Assembly (NCBI GenBank): GCA_000341795.1
Contig: AODO01000012.1
Coordinates: 124,001-188,000, forward strand
DNA from: Rhodococcus triatomae BKS 15-14
GTDB lineage: Bacteria > Actinomycetota > Actinomycetes > Mycobacteriales > Mycobacteriaceae
Direction: 5' to 3'
DNA: 64,000 nucleotides
Numbering within the stretch: position 1 is the first letter of the stretch; the number at the start of each line of letters is the position of its first letter. A program made the translations under genes and the position numbers. This document shows, one piece after another, positions 49,663 to 61,055 of this stretch. The notes under the pieces were generated by a model. It made no database searches, was not told the DNA's origin, and saw nothing but the letters and a program-made list of their open reading frames with translations.

Positions 49663-50967
49663 TCAATTGCCGGACGATCCGGTGTTCACGCAGCTGTCCG
49701 GCGGGCTCACCAGCGAGCACACGGACTCGGGCATCACCGGGGTGTAGTCGGCGGGGACGCCGTCGGCGGCGGTCACGTCGCGGTAGGCGGCGACCGCGTC
49801 CGTGGGGCGGCGCGTCAGCGCGGGATCGGTGAGGACGTCCACGGTGTAGAGCCCGAACCGGTTGCGGTAGTTGCCCCACTCGTAGTTGTCGGTGATCGAC
49901 CAGTAGTTGTATCCGACCACGTTCGCGCCGTCCTGCCGCGCACGCTGCAGCCAGTAGATGTGATCGCGGAGGTGGTCGGCGCGCGAGTAGCCGTCGGCGC
50001 GGGCCTTCCCGTCGTCGCTGGGCATCCCGTTCTCGACGACGATGATCGGCAGCTCCGGGTACTTGCGGGCGAAGTGCAGTGCAGCATGGTAGATCCCGTC
50101 GGGCTGAGGCCGCACGTCGTAGAACGCCTCGGTGGCCGCGGCCGCGGCCGTCAGGTTGTCGAGGGACACGCCGTAGTAGTAGTCGAGTCCGACGAAGTCG
50201 AGCTTGTCGCGCACCCGGTCGGTGAACAGGGCGTCGATCGCGCCCATCGCCGCGGGGATGTAGGAGACGTTGCTCGAGACCCGGGCGCCGGGGTCGAGAC
50301 GGTGGATCAGGTCGTAGGCGCGGCGGTGTGCACGGACCATGCGGTCGAGGGCGCCCGGTGCGTCGAGCGGGGACAACCCGCCGAAGGTGAGCTCCTTCTG
50401 GACGAAGACCGTCGGCTCGTTGAACGTGATCCAGGTGACGTCCTGCGCCGCGTACCGCGCCACGACCTTCTCCGCGTTGGCCAGCCAGAGGTCGATCGTC
50501 TCGTCCCGGGTCCAGCCGCCGCGGTCGACGACCCAGCCCGGGAACACGAAATGGTCGAGCGTGATCATCGGACGCATTCCGTGGGCCCGGATCTCGCGGA
50601 CGACGTCGTCGTAGTAGGAGAATTCGGCCTCGTCCCACTCGCCCGGGCGCGGCTGCACCCGCGCCCACTCGACGGAGAAGCGGAAGGTGTCGACCCCCAT
50701 CGCCGCTGCGTTGGCGATGTCCTCGGCATAGCGGTGCCGGAAGTCGGGGCCGCTGCCGTACGGATCGTGCGTTCGGCCGTCCGCGACGTATCGAGCCCAG
50801 TTGCTGTCCGGTGGTGTGCCCTCCGACTGGAAGCCCGACGTGGCGACGCCCCACTCGAAGTCGGGCCCGAAGGGGGCCACGCCCGGAGTGGCGCCGGCCT
50901 GAGCAGAGGCGAGCCCACTTGCGAGGGCGACGGCGAACACGGTCAGGGCGCGCGCTACTCGATTCAC
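49663..50967 (-). CDS. Secreted glycoside hydrolase family 1 enzyme
   Basis: 434 residues, GTG start with a leaderless-type TAGCCT 6 bases upstream. A signal peptide (MNRVARALTVFAVALASGLA) is unusual for GH1, which is mostly cytosolic in bacteria. The barrel starts GPDFEWGVATSGFQSEG; acid/base Glu in WITFNEPTVF and nucleophile Glu in IIVVENGMPSDD are intact. A beta-glucosidase/galactosidase is expected. The neighbouring endoglycoceramidase suggests it could act on glycolipid-derived or plant glycosides. Confidence 0.82.
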   Translation of the reverse strand: MNRVARALTVFAVALASGLASAQAGATPGVAPFGPDFEWGVATSGFQSEGTPPDSNWARYVADGRTHDPYGSGPDFRHRYAEDIANAAAMGVDTFRFSVEWARVQPRPGEWDEAEFSYYDDVVREIRAHGMRPMITLDHFVFPGWVVDRGGWTRDETIDLWLANAEKVVARYAAQDVTWITFNEPTVFVQKELTFGGLSPLDAPGALDRMVRAHRRAYDLIHRLDPGARVSSNVSYIPAAMGAIDALFTDRVRDKLDFVGLDYYYGVSLDNLTAAAAATEAFYDVRPQPDGIYHAALHFARKYPELPIIVVENGMPSDDGKARADGYSRADHLRDHIYWLQRARQDGANVVGYNYWSITDNYEWGNYRNRFGLYTVDVLTDPALTRRPTDAVAAYRDVTAADGVPADYTPVMPESVCSLVSPPDSCVNTGSSGN

Positions 50968-51124
50968 GACAGCAGGCTAGGGGATCGTTCGCCGTCGGTA
51001 TGGGAAATCTCACAATCAATTCCGTGCAAGGGATTAACGATTTCCGGGTGGAGGCCTGCCCGCGGCGTGATCATGGGCGTTCGGAACCACGACACGAATC
51101 ACCGCCCGTCGAAAGGCCCCGCCC

Positions 51125-51961
51125 GTGACCGATCCGCTCGCGTTCTTCAGTTCGACCCCCGACGGCTTCGTCGCCGAGCACTTCGCGATCAGTCGCTGGT
51201 CGCCCGACATGGTGAACGGCGCGGCCCTGTGCGGGCTGGTCGCGCGGGCGCTCGAACGTGCGCACGGCGGTGCCGGCTTCGTTCCCGCCCGGCTGACGGT
51301 CGACCTGTTCAAACCGGCACGGACCACGCCGCTCACCGCCCGGACCACCCTCGTCCGCGACGGGAACCGCATCCGGGTCGCCGACGCGGAGCTCGTCCAG
51401 GACGGCGAGGTGGTGGTCCGGGCGGGCGCGGTGTTCCTGCGCCAGTCCGAGCAGCCGCCGGGTGACGTGTGGTCGCGCGATCACCGCCCGTCGCCGCCAC
51501 CCGAGCACATCGCCCAGGTCGCCTCCGACTCGTCCCATCCGTACTTCGGAAGCGACGACCATCCGAACGGCTGGTCGCAGTCGATGCTCGAGCACCAGGG
51601 CGCCAGTCGGAAGCGGATGTGGGCGCAGCACCTGCCCGTCGTCGCGGGGGAGGAGCCGTCCCCGTTCGCCCGGGCCGCGATGGCCGGCGAGCCGACGAGC
51701 CTGATGACGAACTGGGGCACTGCAGGCGTCGGCTTCATCAACGTCGACATGACCCTGGTCCTCGCTCGGTTGCCCGAGGGGGTCGAGGTGGGGATCGAGG
51801 CCGACGACCACATCAGCTCGGACGGTGTCGCTGTGGGCACGACCACGATGTACGACCGGCGCGGACCGATCGGGACCTGCGTCGTCAGCGCCCTCGCCAA
51901 CGCCCGCAGGCAGGTCGATTTCGGTGAGCAGGGTGTCTTCGCGCTTCCCGAGCAGGGCTGA
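51125..51961 (+). CDS. Acyl-CoA thioesterase-like double-hotdog protein
   Basis: 278 residues, GTG start. Two hotdog halves (about 1-115 and 150-270), as in TesB-like/4HBT_3 thioesterases. The N-terminal half carries VPARLTVDLFKPARTTPL and the C-terminal half INVDMTLVLARLPEGVEVGI. It hydrolyses acyl-CoA; chain-length preference is unknown. Confidence 0.78.
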   Translation: MTDPLAFFSSTPDGFVAEHFAISRWSPDMVNGAALCGLVARALERAHGGAGFVPARLTVDLFKPARTTPLTARTTLVRDGNRIRVADAELVQDGEVVVRAGAVFLRQSEQPPGDVWSRDHRPSPPPEHIAQVASDSSHPYFGSDDHPNGWSQSMLEHQGASRKRMWAQHLPVVAGEEPSPFARAAMAGEPTSLMTNWGTAGVGFINVDMTLVLARLPEGVEVGIEADDHISSDGVAVGTTTMYDRRGPIGTCVVSALANARRQVDFGEQGVFALPEQG

Positions 51962-52099
51962 TCACCGCAGCGCGTGTTACAGGCTCGTAAATGTGTCGCA
52001 GATCACGTAGCATTAATCGGCTGCCACTGAACTTCGGCAGTGCGGTCGGGATCTAGGAATCAGGTGCTCTGCGCCCCTCGTGCCTGCCAGGAGCTCGCG

Positions 52100-53200
52100 A
52101 TGACAACTCAGCCGTCGTCACCACAGCCGTCGCCGCGGAAGAGGCCGTCGACGCAGTCCACGCCGAGGCGGAGGACGACGTCGTCGCGGCGTCGCTCCGT
52201 CCCGGTGCCGGTCGCGGTGACGGTCGAGCCGCAGTTCGTCGCCGGCGCCGGAATGCGGTCCCGCGTTCTCGCGCACACGGTGAAGCTGACGGTCAAGCCC
52301 GTGCTCGACGTGTGGGGCCGCTATCCAGGTCCGATGTGGCCCGCCGGCCTCCTCGATTTCGGTGCCAGGTACCTGCAACCCACCCGCGGGGTCGCCAGGC
52401 GCCGGATCCGTCTCGACAACTGCGACGCCGAGTGGTGGGAGCGTCGACACGGCTCGCGGCCCGACACGTCCACCTCCACCGCGGACGTCGCCATCCTGTA
52501 TCTCCACGGCGGTGGCTTCCTCACCTGCGGGCTCAACACCCACCGGGTTCTGGCGTTGCGGATCGGTGCCGCATCGCGGGCGTCGGTGCTGACCGTGGGC
52601 TATCGAATGCTGCCCCGCCACTCGATCGCCGAGTCGGTCGCGGACTGCCTCAGCGGCTACCGGTGGCTGCTCGAACGCGGCTTTCCGCCGGAACGCATCG
52701 TCATCGCGGGTGACTCGGCGGGTGGATTCCTCACGTTCGCGACGGCGCTTGCACTGGCCGATCAGGGACTCGACCAGCCCGCCGCGCTGGTTGCCCTGTC
52801 CCCGCTGACGGACCTGGACCCGACGGCGAAGCTGGCCCGGCTGGAGGGGCGCGAGTGCCCGCTGATCCCGCGCTCGGTCCTGCTCACGCTTGCGGAGATC
52901 GCCGGCCGCGCCGACGGTGACATACCCACCGTTTCTCCCGTCGACGGGGATCTCACGGGTCTGCCGCCGGTGCTGATCCAGGTCGGTTCGACGGAGATGC
53001 TCTACGTCGACGCCGAACTGATGGCTCAGCGGCTCGGAGCGGCGGGCGTGCCGGTGACCCTCGAGGTGTGGGATCGGCAGGTGCACGTGTTCCAGGCCGC
53101 CGCCGACGTCCTGCCCGAGGCGGCGCGTGCGGTCACCCGGATCGGCGCGTTCGTCCAGGACGCGACACGACTGCCGGGGCGGTCCGCTGCGGCCAGGTGA
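52100..53200 (+). CDS. Alpha/beta hydrolase, hormone-sensitive lipase (LipR-like) family
   Basis: 366 residues from the ATG at 52100 (CAGGAG upstream). The first ~50 residues are Ser/Pro/Arg-rich and disordered. HSL-type oxyanion motif YLHGGGF, nucleophile GDSAGGF, Asp and His near the C-terminus (VHVFQ). An intracellular or wall-associated esterase/lipase. A weak CRP-like site, TGTGT-N6-TCACG, lies at 51992-52007. Confidence 0.85.
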   Translation: MTTQPSSPQPSPRKRPSTQSTPRRRTTSSRRRSVPVPVAVTVEPQFVAGAGMRSRVLAHTVKLTVKPVLDVWGRYPGPMWPAGLLDFGARYLQPTRGVARRRIRLDNCDAEWWERRHGSRPDTSTSTADVAILYLHGGGFLTCGLNTHRVLALRIGAASRASVLTVGYRMLPRHSIAESVADCLSGYRWLLERGFPPERIVIAGDSAGGFLTFATALALADQGLDQPAALVALSPLTDLDPTAKLARLEGRECPLIPRSVLLTLAEIAGRADGDIPTVSPVDGDLTGLPPVLIQVGSTEMLYVDAELMAQRLGAAGVPVTLEVWDRQVHVFQAAADVLPEAARAVTRIGAFVQDATRLPGRSAAAR

Positions 53201-53209
53201 GTGGCGCGC

Positions 53210-53893
53210 TCACGTCCCCTCTCGCGTTCGGATGCGGACCGCGTCGAGGGTCAGGTCGAGGTAACCGCGGGCGGCGGCGATCGCCGCGGTGGGATCCCTG
53301 GCCTCGACGGCGTCGAGCGCCGCCCGGTGCTGCTCGGCGGCCAGGTCGTGACTGTGCACCCCTTCGGTGAACGCGTACGTCGCGCGCATCGGTTCGAGCA
53401 GTGCCCCGATCAGGTCTGTGAGCACCGGGTTGTGCGCCGCGGCGACGATCGCGAGATGGAACTCGAGGTCGTGGTCGGCGAACGCCGTCTCGTCGGGTCC
53501 CGCCGCGTCGCGCCCGTCGAGACCCGCACGCATGCGGGCCAGGTCGTCGGTGGTCCGACGATCGCAGGCCAGCGCGATCGCCTCGAGTTCCAGCGCACGC
53601 CGCACCTCGAAGACGTGTAGCAGCTCGGTCGGGTCGACGGCACGGCCGAGCAGCCCGCCGATGTCGGTGCGTGCCCGCACGAACGTGCCCGAGCCGCGCC
53701 GGATCTCGAGAATCCCGGTGGAGGTGAGGGTCTTGATCGCCTCGCGCACCGTGTTGCGCCCGACGCCGAGTTCGGTCATCAGGTCCGGCTCCGTCGGTAT
53801 GCGTTCACCGACCGCCCAGTCCCCGTTCTCGATGCGCTCCCGGAGCCAGTCGAGGGACTGCTGATAGGCGGTTCCCCGCTGTACCACTGCCAC
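53210..53893 (-). CDS. FadR-subfamily GntR regulator
   Basis: 227 residues, GTG start. Winged HTH IPTEPDLMTELGVGRNTVREAIKTLTSTG at about residues 32-60 and an FCD effector domain from about 80 to 215. It is divergent from an MFS exporter, its likely target. The gap holds direct TCCTAC repeats (53925-53930, 53939-53944) and GGACGTCC (53934-53941) that could be the operator. Confidence 0.86.
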   Translation of the reverse strand: MAVVQRGTAYQQSLDWLRERIENGDWAVGERIPTEPDLMTELGVGRNTVREAIKTLTSTGILEIRRGSGTFVRARTDIGGLLGRAVDPTELLHVFEVRRALELEAIALACDRRTTDDLARMRAGLDGRDAAGPDETAFADHDLEFHLAIVAAAHNPVLTDLIGALLEPMRATYAFTEGVHSHDLAAEQHRAALDAVEARDPTAAIAAARGYLDLTLDAVRIRTREGT

Positions 53894-54033
53894 GTCTCCA
53901 TACTGGCACGCCCTGGCTACGATATCCTACGTCGGACGTCCTACCTATTGAAGGAGTGGTTTCCACGTCCCGGCCCGCCGCAGTCCCGTCCCACGCCGCT
54001 CTGCCCGCTCCTGTCCCGCCGAGGGAGTCACGC

Positions 54034-55251
54034 GTGCGATGGCGCGGTCGACATTTCCACGGCGTCGCGTTCCTCCTCGTGGTGCTGCTGGTCGGCGCCA
54101 ACATTCCGAACGCGCTGTACGGGCTCTACCGCGCCGAGTTCGGGTTCAGCGCCGCCGTGCAGACGGCGATCTTCGCGGTCTACGTGGTGGGGATGATTCC
54201 CTCGCTCCTGTTCTTCGGACCCCTCTCCGATGCGCTCGGACGACGAGCGGTGCTCGGGGTCGCCGCGGCGGCCGGGGTCGTCGGCGCGCTCACGATGGCA
54301 TTCGCGGACGCCACGATCTGGCTCTTCCTGGGTCGGACGGCGCAGGGCATCGCGGTCGGTGCGGTCTCGGCGGCCGGGACGGCGGCGCTCATCGATCACG
54401 AACCCGACGGCAATCACCAACGCGCAGCGCTGGTCTCCTCAGCCGGTGGAGCGCTCGGTGGTGCGCTCGGTCCGCTCGTCGGTGGCGCGGTGGCCCAGTA
54501 CCTTCCCCATCCGCTGCAGGCTCCGTTCGTGGTGTTCCTCGTCGCACTGCTGCCGGCGGTGATCGCCGTGATCCTGCTGCCTCGTGGTGGTCGCGACCGG
54601 TCCGCGCCCCTGGTGCGGCTCCCGGCGGTTCCCGCCGCGGTCCGGGGAACCTTCTGGATCTCCTCGATCGCGGTGGGGCTCTCGTGGGGTGCCGTCGGAC
54701 TGTTCCAGGCGGTCGTTCCGGCGTGGATCACCGGCCAGATGGGAGTGAGCAATCTCGTCGTCGGCGCGGCGGCGGCCTCGCTGGTGATGGTCTGCTCGGT
54801 GGCCGCCCAGGCGGCGAGCAGGCGACTGCCCGCCCGCCGGGCCGAACGCGCCGGACTCGCGGTCCTCGCCCTCGCCATGCTCGGACTCGCCGTCATTGCG
54901 CGTGAACCCGTGCTCGCCGTGCTGTTCCTGGTCACCGCCGTCGTCGGTGCCGGTCAGGGCTTGACCTTCGCCGGGGGCCTGCGCAGTGTGAACGCGTCCG
55001 TGACCGCGCACGCACCCGGCGCACAGGGTGCGGTGCTCGGCGCCTTCTACGTGGTCAGCTACGTGGGGCTGGCCGTCCCGATCGTCGTGGCCGGACTCGC
55101 GATCACGGTGTGGGGTACCGGTACCGCGGTGACCGCGCTCGGCCTGATCGGTGCGGTGCTCTGCGCCGGAATCCTGCTCGTGAGTGGGCGGAGGGGTCGA
55201 GAGGTCGCGCCGTCGCGGCGCGGACGCCGAGTCGAATCGGGTAACGCCTAA
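54034..55251 (+). CDS. MFS transporter (drug/sugar-type efflux)
   Basis: 405 residues from the GTG at 54034, chosen because GAGGGAG (54021-54027) precedes it by 6 bases. A GTG at 53956 would add a disordered Pro/Ala-rich 26 residues and overlaps the only nearby AAGGAG. Twelve membrane helices; the loop 2-3 motif [14 protein letters not shown] is canonical. Substrate unknown. It is probably controlled by the divergent GntR regulator. It ends 43 bases before hisD, at a TAAACT box. Confidence 0.82.
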   Translation: MRWRGRHFHGVAFLLVVLLVGANIPNALYGLYRAEFGFSAAVQTAIFAVYVVGMIPSLLFFGPLSDALGRRAVLGVAAAAGVVGALTMAFADATIWLFLGRTAQGIAVGAVSAAGTAALIDHEPDGNHQRAALVSSAGGALGGALGPLVGGAVAQYLPHPLQAPFVVFLVALLPAVIAVILLPRGGRDRSAPLVRLPAVPAAVRGTFWISSIAVGLSWGAVGLFQAVVPAWITGQMGVSNLVVGAAAASLVMVCSVAAQAASRRLPARRAERAGLAVLALAMLGLAVIAREPVLAVLFLVTAVVGAGQGLTFAGGLRSVNASVTAHAPGAQGAVLGAFYVVSYVGLAVPIVVAGLAITVWGTGTAVTALGLIGAVLCAGILLVSGRRGREVAPSRRGRRVESGNA

Positions 55252-55294
55252 ACTGGGTAGTCGATCGCACACTTCCTGTCGTGAAGGGACACCC

Positions 55295-58394
<3,100 letters not shown>

Positions 58395-58431
58395 TCGTGC
58401 GCGGAGCCGGCGGAGCGAACAGGGAGGCCCT

Positions 58432-58587
58432 GTGAGCACGGTCCTGATCTACGCCCTGTTCCTGATCGCGGGTTTCGCGATCGGTGGCGCGTACTCGATG
58501 TGGAAGAACGACAACAAGCTCGGCATGGGCGTCCTGCTGGCGATCGCGGTTCTCGCCGCGGCCGGTGGCGTCCTCCGCCTGGTCTGA
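58432..58587 (+). CDS. Small membrane protein after hisB
   Basis: 51 residues, GTG start with AGGGAGG 4 bases upstream. Two hydrophobic segments: YALFLIAGFAIGGAYSM and MGVLLAIAVLAAAGGVLRLV, joined by a short KNDNK loop. No family name is known to me. It sits 37 bases after hisB in the same direction, so it is probably co-transcribed with the first his segment. Confidence 0.65.
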   Translation: MSTVLIYALFLIAGFAIGGAYSMWKNDNKLGMGVLLAIAVLAAAGGVLRLV

Positions 58588-58627
58588 GCCACCGGCCCGG
58601 CCGACGGGATGGCCCGGGAGATACGGG

Positions 58628-60805
58628 CTAGGCGCCGAGGACGACGAGTTCGCGCGTCGCCCGGGTCATCGCGACGTAGCGGTCGACGGCGAACGCGATG
58701 TCGTCTGAGGCGGCGTCGGTCTCGTCCTCGACCAGTACGACGAGGTCGAATTCGAGTCCCTTCGCGAGAGTCGGTGTCAGCCACCGGATCCGCGGGGTCG
58801 GCTCGAACGGGGCCGCACCGCTGCCGATGACGCATGCCGTGCCCTCGTCGTGTTCGGCGAGCCAGGTGTCGAGGACGGATCGGAGTTCGCCGATGTGGCC
58901 GTGCCGCACCGGAATTCCGTTGCTGCGAATGGACGTCGGGACGTTGGCGTCGGGGAGCGCGGCCCGGATGACCGGTTCGGCCTCGGCCATCACCTCCTCC
59001 GGTGTCCGGTAGTTGATCGTCAGCGTGGCCACGTCGATGCGGTCCATTCCGACTCGTTCGAGACGTCGATGCCAGCTCTCCGTGAACCCGTGCCTGGCCT
59101 GGGCGCGGTCGCCGACGACGGTGAAGCTGCGGGACGGACAACGCGCCAGGAGCATCTGCCACTGCGCGTCCGTCAGCTCCTGGGCCTCGTCGACGACGAT
59201 GTGCGCGAACGGGCCGGCCAGGAGATCGGGGTCGAGGCCGGGCATCGCGTCCTCGTCGATCAGGAGCTCCTGGAGATCGTGCTGGCGTAGCTGTGTCATC
59301 AGACCCTCGCCGTCGGCGTGGGCGTCGGAGGCGATCAGGTCGTCGACGACCGCGGCCCTCCGCTCCCGCTCGGCGGCGACGGCTGCCCGGTGACGCCGCG
59401 CCCGGCGCGATGCCTCCGGATCCCCGAGGCGCCGCCGTGCCGCATCGAGGATGGGCAGGTCCGCGTCCGTCCAGGCCTTCGCATCGGCGCGTTGGAGTGC
59501 CCGGACGTCGTCGGGTGCGAGCCAGGGTGCACACAGTCGGAGGTACGCCGGGACCGACCACAGGTCGGCGACGAGGTCCGCGGCCTCGATCAGCGTCCAC
59601 GTGTTGTCGAGGGCTGCGCGCAGTTCGTCGTTCCGTTGCAGGGACTGCCTGAGCTGCGCGCGGGGAATGTCCGCGTCGGCCTTGTCCGTCAGGATCGTCA
59701 ACAGCAGCTCCCAGATGTCCTCACGCGCCTCGTTGTGCGGCGTTCCGGGTTCCGGTGCGCCGAAGGCCTCCGCCCAGTCCTCGGCGGTCAGCGGAATGTC
59801 CGCCCAGTCCGTCGTGACCGTCGTCGTCCCGGTGGGCGGCTGTTCGTAGAACCGGACGGCGGCGTCGACCGCCCGCACCAGGTCGGCAGACGACTTCAGA
59901 CGTGCGACCGCCGGGTCGGTCTCCGGTGGTGCCCCGGCTCCCTCGGCGACCAGATCCCGCACGGTGCACAGCTGCACCCCCTCCTCGCCGAGGCTGGGCA
60001 ACACGTCCGCGACGTACGCGAGGTACGGCTCGTGCGGGCCGACGAACAACACGCCGTGCCGCAGCCGCCGGTCGGAGTAGAGCAGATACGCGGCGCGGTG
60101 CAGCGCGACGACGGTCTTGCCGGTGCCGGGACCGCCGTCGACGACGAGCGTGCCGCGCGATCCGGCGCGGATGACGGCGTCCTGGTCCGCGGCGATGGTG
60201 CCGAGCACGTCTCGCATCCGGGGCGACCGGTCGCCGCCCAGGCTGGCGATGAAGGCGGACTGGTCGTCGAGCGCGGCATCCCGGCCGGCGTCGGACGTGA
60301 AGACCTCGTCCCAGTAGTCGTGGATCCGGCCACCGGTCCAGCGGTATCGGCGGCGGCGGTCCAGGCCCATCGGGTTGCCGTGGGTCGCGCCGAAGAACGG
60401 CTCGGCGGTGGGGGAACGCCAGTCCACCAGAAGCTGTTCGCCCGCGCCGTCCAACAGGCCGAGCCTGCCGATGTAGACGGTCGCGGAGCCGTCGGCAGGG
60501 ACCATGTGTCCGAGGCAGAGATCGAGGCCGAACCGGCGCAGCGCCCGCAGTTCCGCGCTCAGCTGGTGTACCGCCATGTCGCGCTCCGCGATCTCGCGGC
60601 CGAGGCGGCCCGGCGACCTCAGTGCGGTGTCGATGCGGCGGGTGAGGTCCGCGACGGAGCGGTCGAGGCTCTCCGTCAGACGCGCGAAGAAGAGCTCGTC
60701 GGCCGAGATCAGCGCCGGATCGGCCTTGGCGGCGAGTCGTTCCGGAAGCGCGAACGCGCTCGCCGGGCCGGTCGGATTGTCGCGATGTCGAACCTGCTCG
60801 TGCAT
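58628..60805 (-). CDS. helR: RNA polymerase recycling motor HelR (rifamycin resistance type)
   Basis: 725 residues. UvrD/HelD-type superfamily 1 ATPase: an N-terminal coiled-coil arm (about 25-95), Walker A DGGPGTGKTVVALHRAAY near residue 220, a Walker B-type VVDEAQELTDAQW, and terminal motifs VATLTINYRTPEEV and YVAMTRATRELVVLG. HelR pushes rifamycin off RNA polymerase and rescues transcription, giving resistance in Streptomyces. An exact RAE-type element 75 bases upstream supports this over generic HelD. It is on the opposite strand to the his genes that flank it. Confidence 0.85.
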   Translation of the reverse strand: MHEQVRHRDNPTGPASAFALPERLAAKADPALISADELFFARLTESLDRSVADLTRRIDTALRSPGRLGREIAERDMAVHQLSAELRALRRFGLDLCLGHMVPADGSATVYIGRLGLLDGAGEQLLVDWRSPTAEPFFGATHGNPMGLDRRRRYRWTGGRIHDYWDEVFTSDAGRDAALDDQSAFIASLGGDRSPRMRDVLGTIAADQDAVIRAGSRGTLVVDGGPGTGKTVVALHRAAYLLYSDRRLRHGVLFVGPHEPYLAYVADVLPSLGEEGVQLCTVRDLVAEGAGAPPETDPAVARLKSSADLVRAVDAAVRFYEQPPTGTTTVTTDWADIPLTAEDWAEAFGAPEPGTPHNEAREDIWELLLTILTDKADADIPRAQLRQSLQRNDELRAALDNTWTLIEAADLVADLWSVPAYLRLCAPWLAPDDVRALQRADAKAWTDADLPILDAARRRLGDPEASRRARRHRAAVAAERERRAAVVDDLIASDAHADGEGLMTQLRQHDLQELLIDEDAMPGLDPDLLAGPFAHIVVDEAQELTDAQWQMLLARCPSRSFTVVGDRAQARHGFTESWHRRLERVGMDRIDVATLTINYRTPEEVMAEAEPVIRAALPDANVPTSIRSNGIPVRHGHIGELRSVLDTWLAEHDEGTACVIGSGAAPFEPTPRIRWLTPTLAKGLEFDLVVLVEDETDAASDDIAFAVDRYVAMTRATRELVVLGA

Positions 60806-60879
60806 TCCGTGGGTCCACCTCTTCGGTTCGTGGGTTCCGTCGTGCCGGATCGTCAGGTCAGCGATTCTGCGCCCGACCC

Positions 60880-60899
60880 GGGGCCTTGCCGCAAGCCCC
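60880..60899 (-). promoter_or_regulatory. Rifamycin-associated element (RAE) between helR and an MFS gene
   Basis: On the helR strand it reads GGGGCTTGCGGCAAGGCCCC, matching the RAE consensus as I remember it (GGGGCTTGCGGCAAGGCCC). Flanking CCGACCC (60873-60879) and GGGTCGG (60901-60907) extend it to a 35-base inverted repeat. Its core supplies -35-like hexamers both ways: TTGCGG then 19 bases to CAGAAT toward helR, and TTGCCG then 17-19 bases to TATATG/TATGTT toward the MFS gene. Confidence 0.85.
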
Positions 60900-60911
60900 C
60901 GGGTCGGCTAT

Positions 60912-61055
60912 ATGTTGAAAGTGGAAGGAAGCGTTCTCCTTCCAAGTACCCGGTGCGATGTGCGCCGATCCCTCTTCGTTCCCAGTTCAGAACCGTTGGT
61001 GAGACTCGTGCAGCCCGACCTGCCGCGGCCCGGCACACGAATGCCCGTCCGGTGA
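60912..61055 (+). CDS. Possible leader peptide overlapping the MFS start
   Basis: A 47-codon frame (ATG at 60912; a GTG at 60921 would leave 44 codons) runs through the whole MFS leader and ends in GTGA, so its stop overlaps the MFS start codon. The residues show no family features. The -10-like TATATG/TATGTT lies at its beginning, so only the shorter versions would be on the mRNA. Suggestive of translational coupling, not proven. Confidence 0.3.
   Translation: MLKVEGSVLLPSTRCDVRRSLFVPSSEPLVRLVQPDLPRPGTRMPVR
60922..60944. repeat. Inverted repeat in the MFS leader
   Basis: TGGAAGGA (60922-60929) and TCCTTCCA (60937-60944) are perfect arms around 7 bases. Located just after the predicted MFS transcription start; an operator or an mRNA hairpin are both possible. 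Confidence 0.55.

Noticed and set aside
51992..52007. TGTGT-N6-TCACG, a CRP-like site before the HSL-family hydrolase
   Set aside because: One mismatch in each arm makes it too weak to call alongside the two perfect sites; mentioned only in the gene entry.
53925..53944. TCCTAC direct repeats as the definite GntR operator
   Set aside because: They are direct rather than palindromic and do not match the TGGT-N3-ACCA core, so they are only noted in the regulator entry.
59318..61051. 5' extension of the MFS frame across helR
   Set aside because: It is antisense to helR, has no family resemblance, and the true MFS protein begins at the GTG at 61052.
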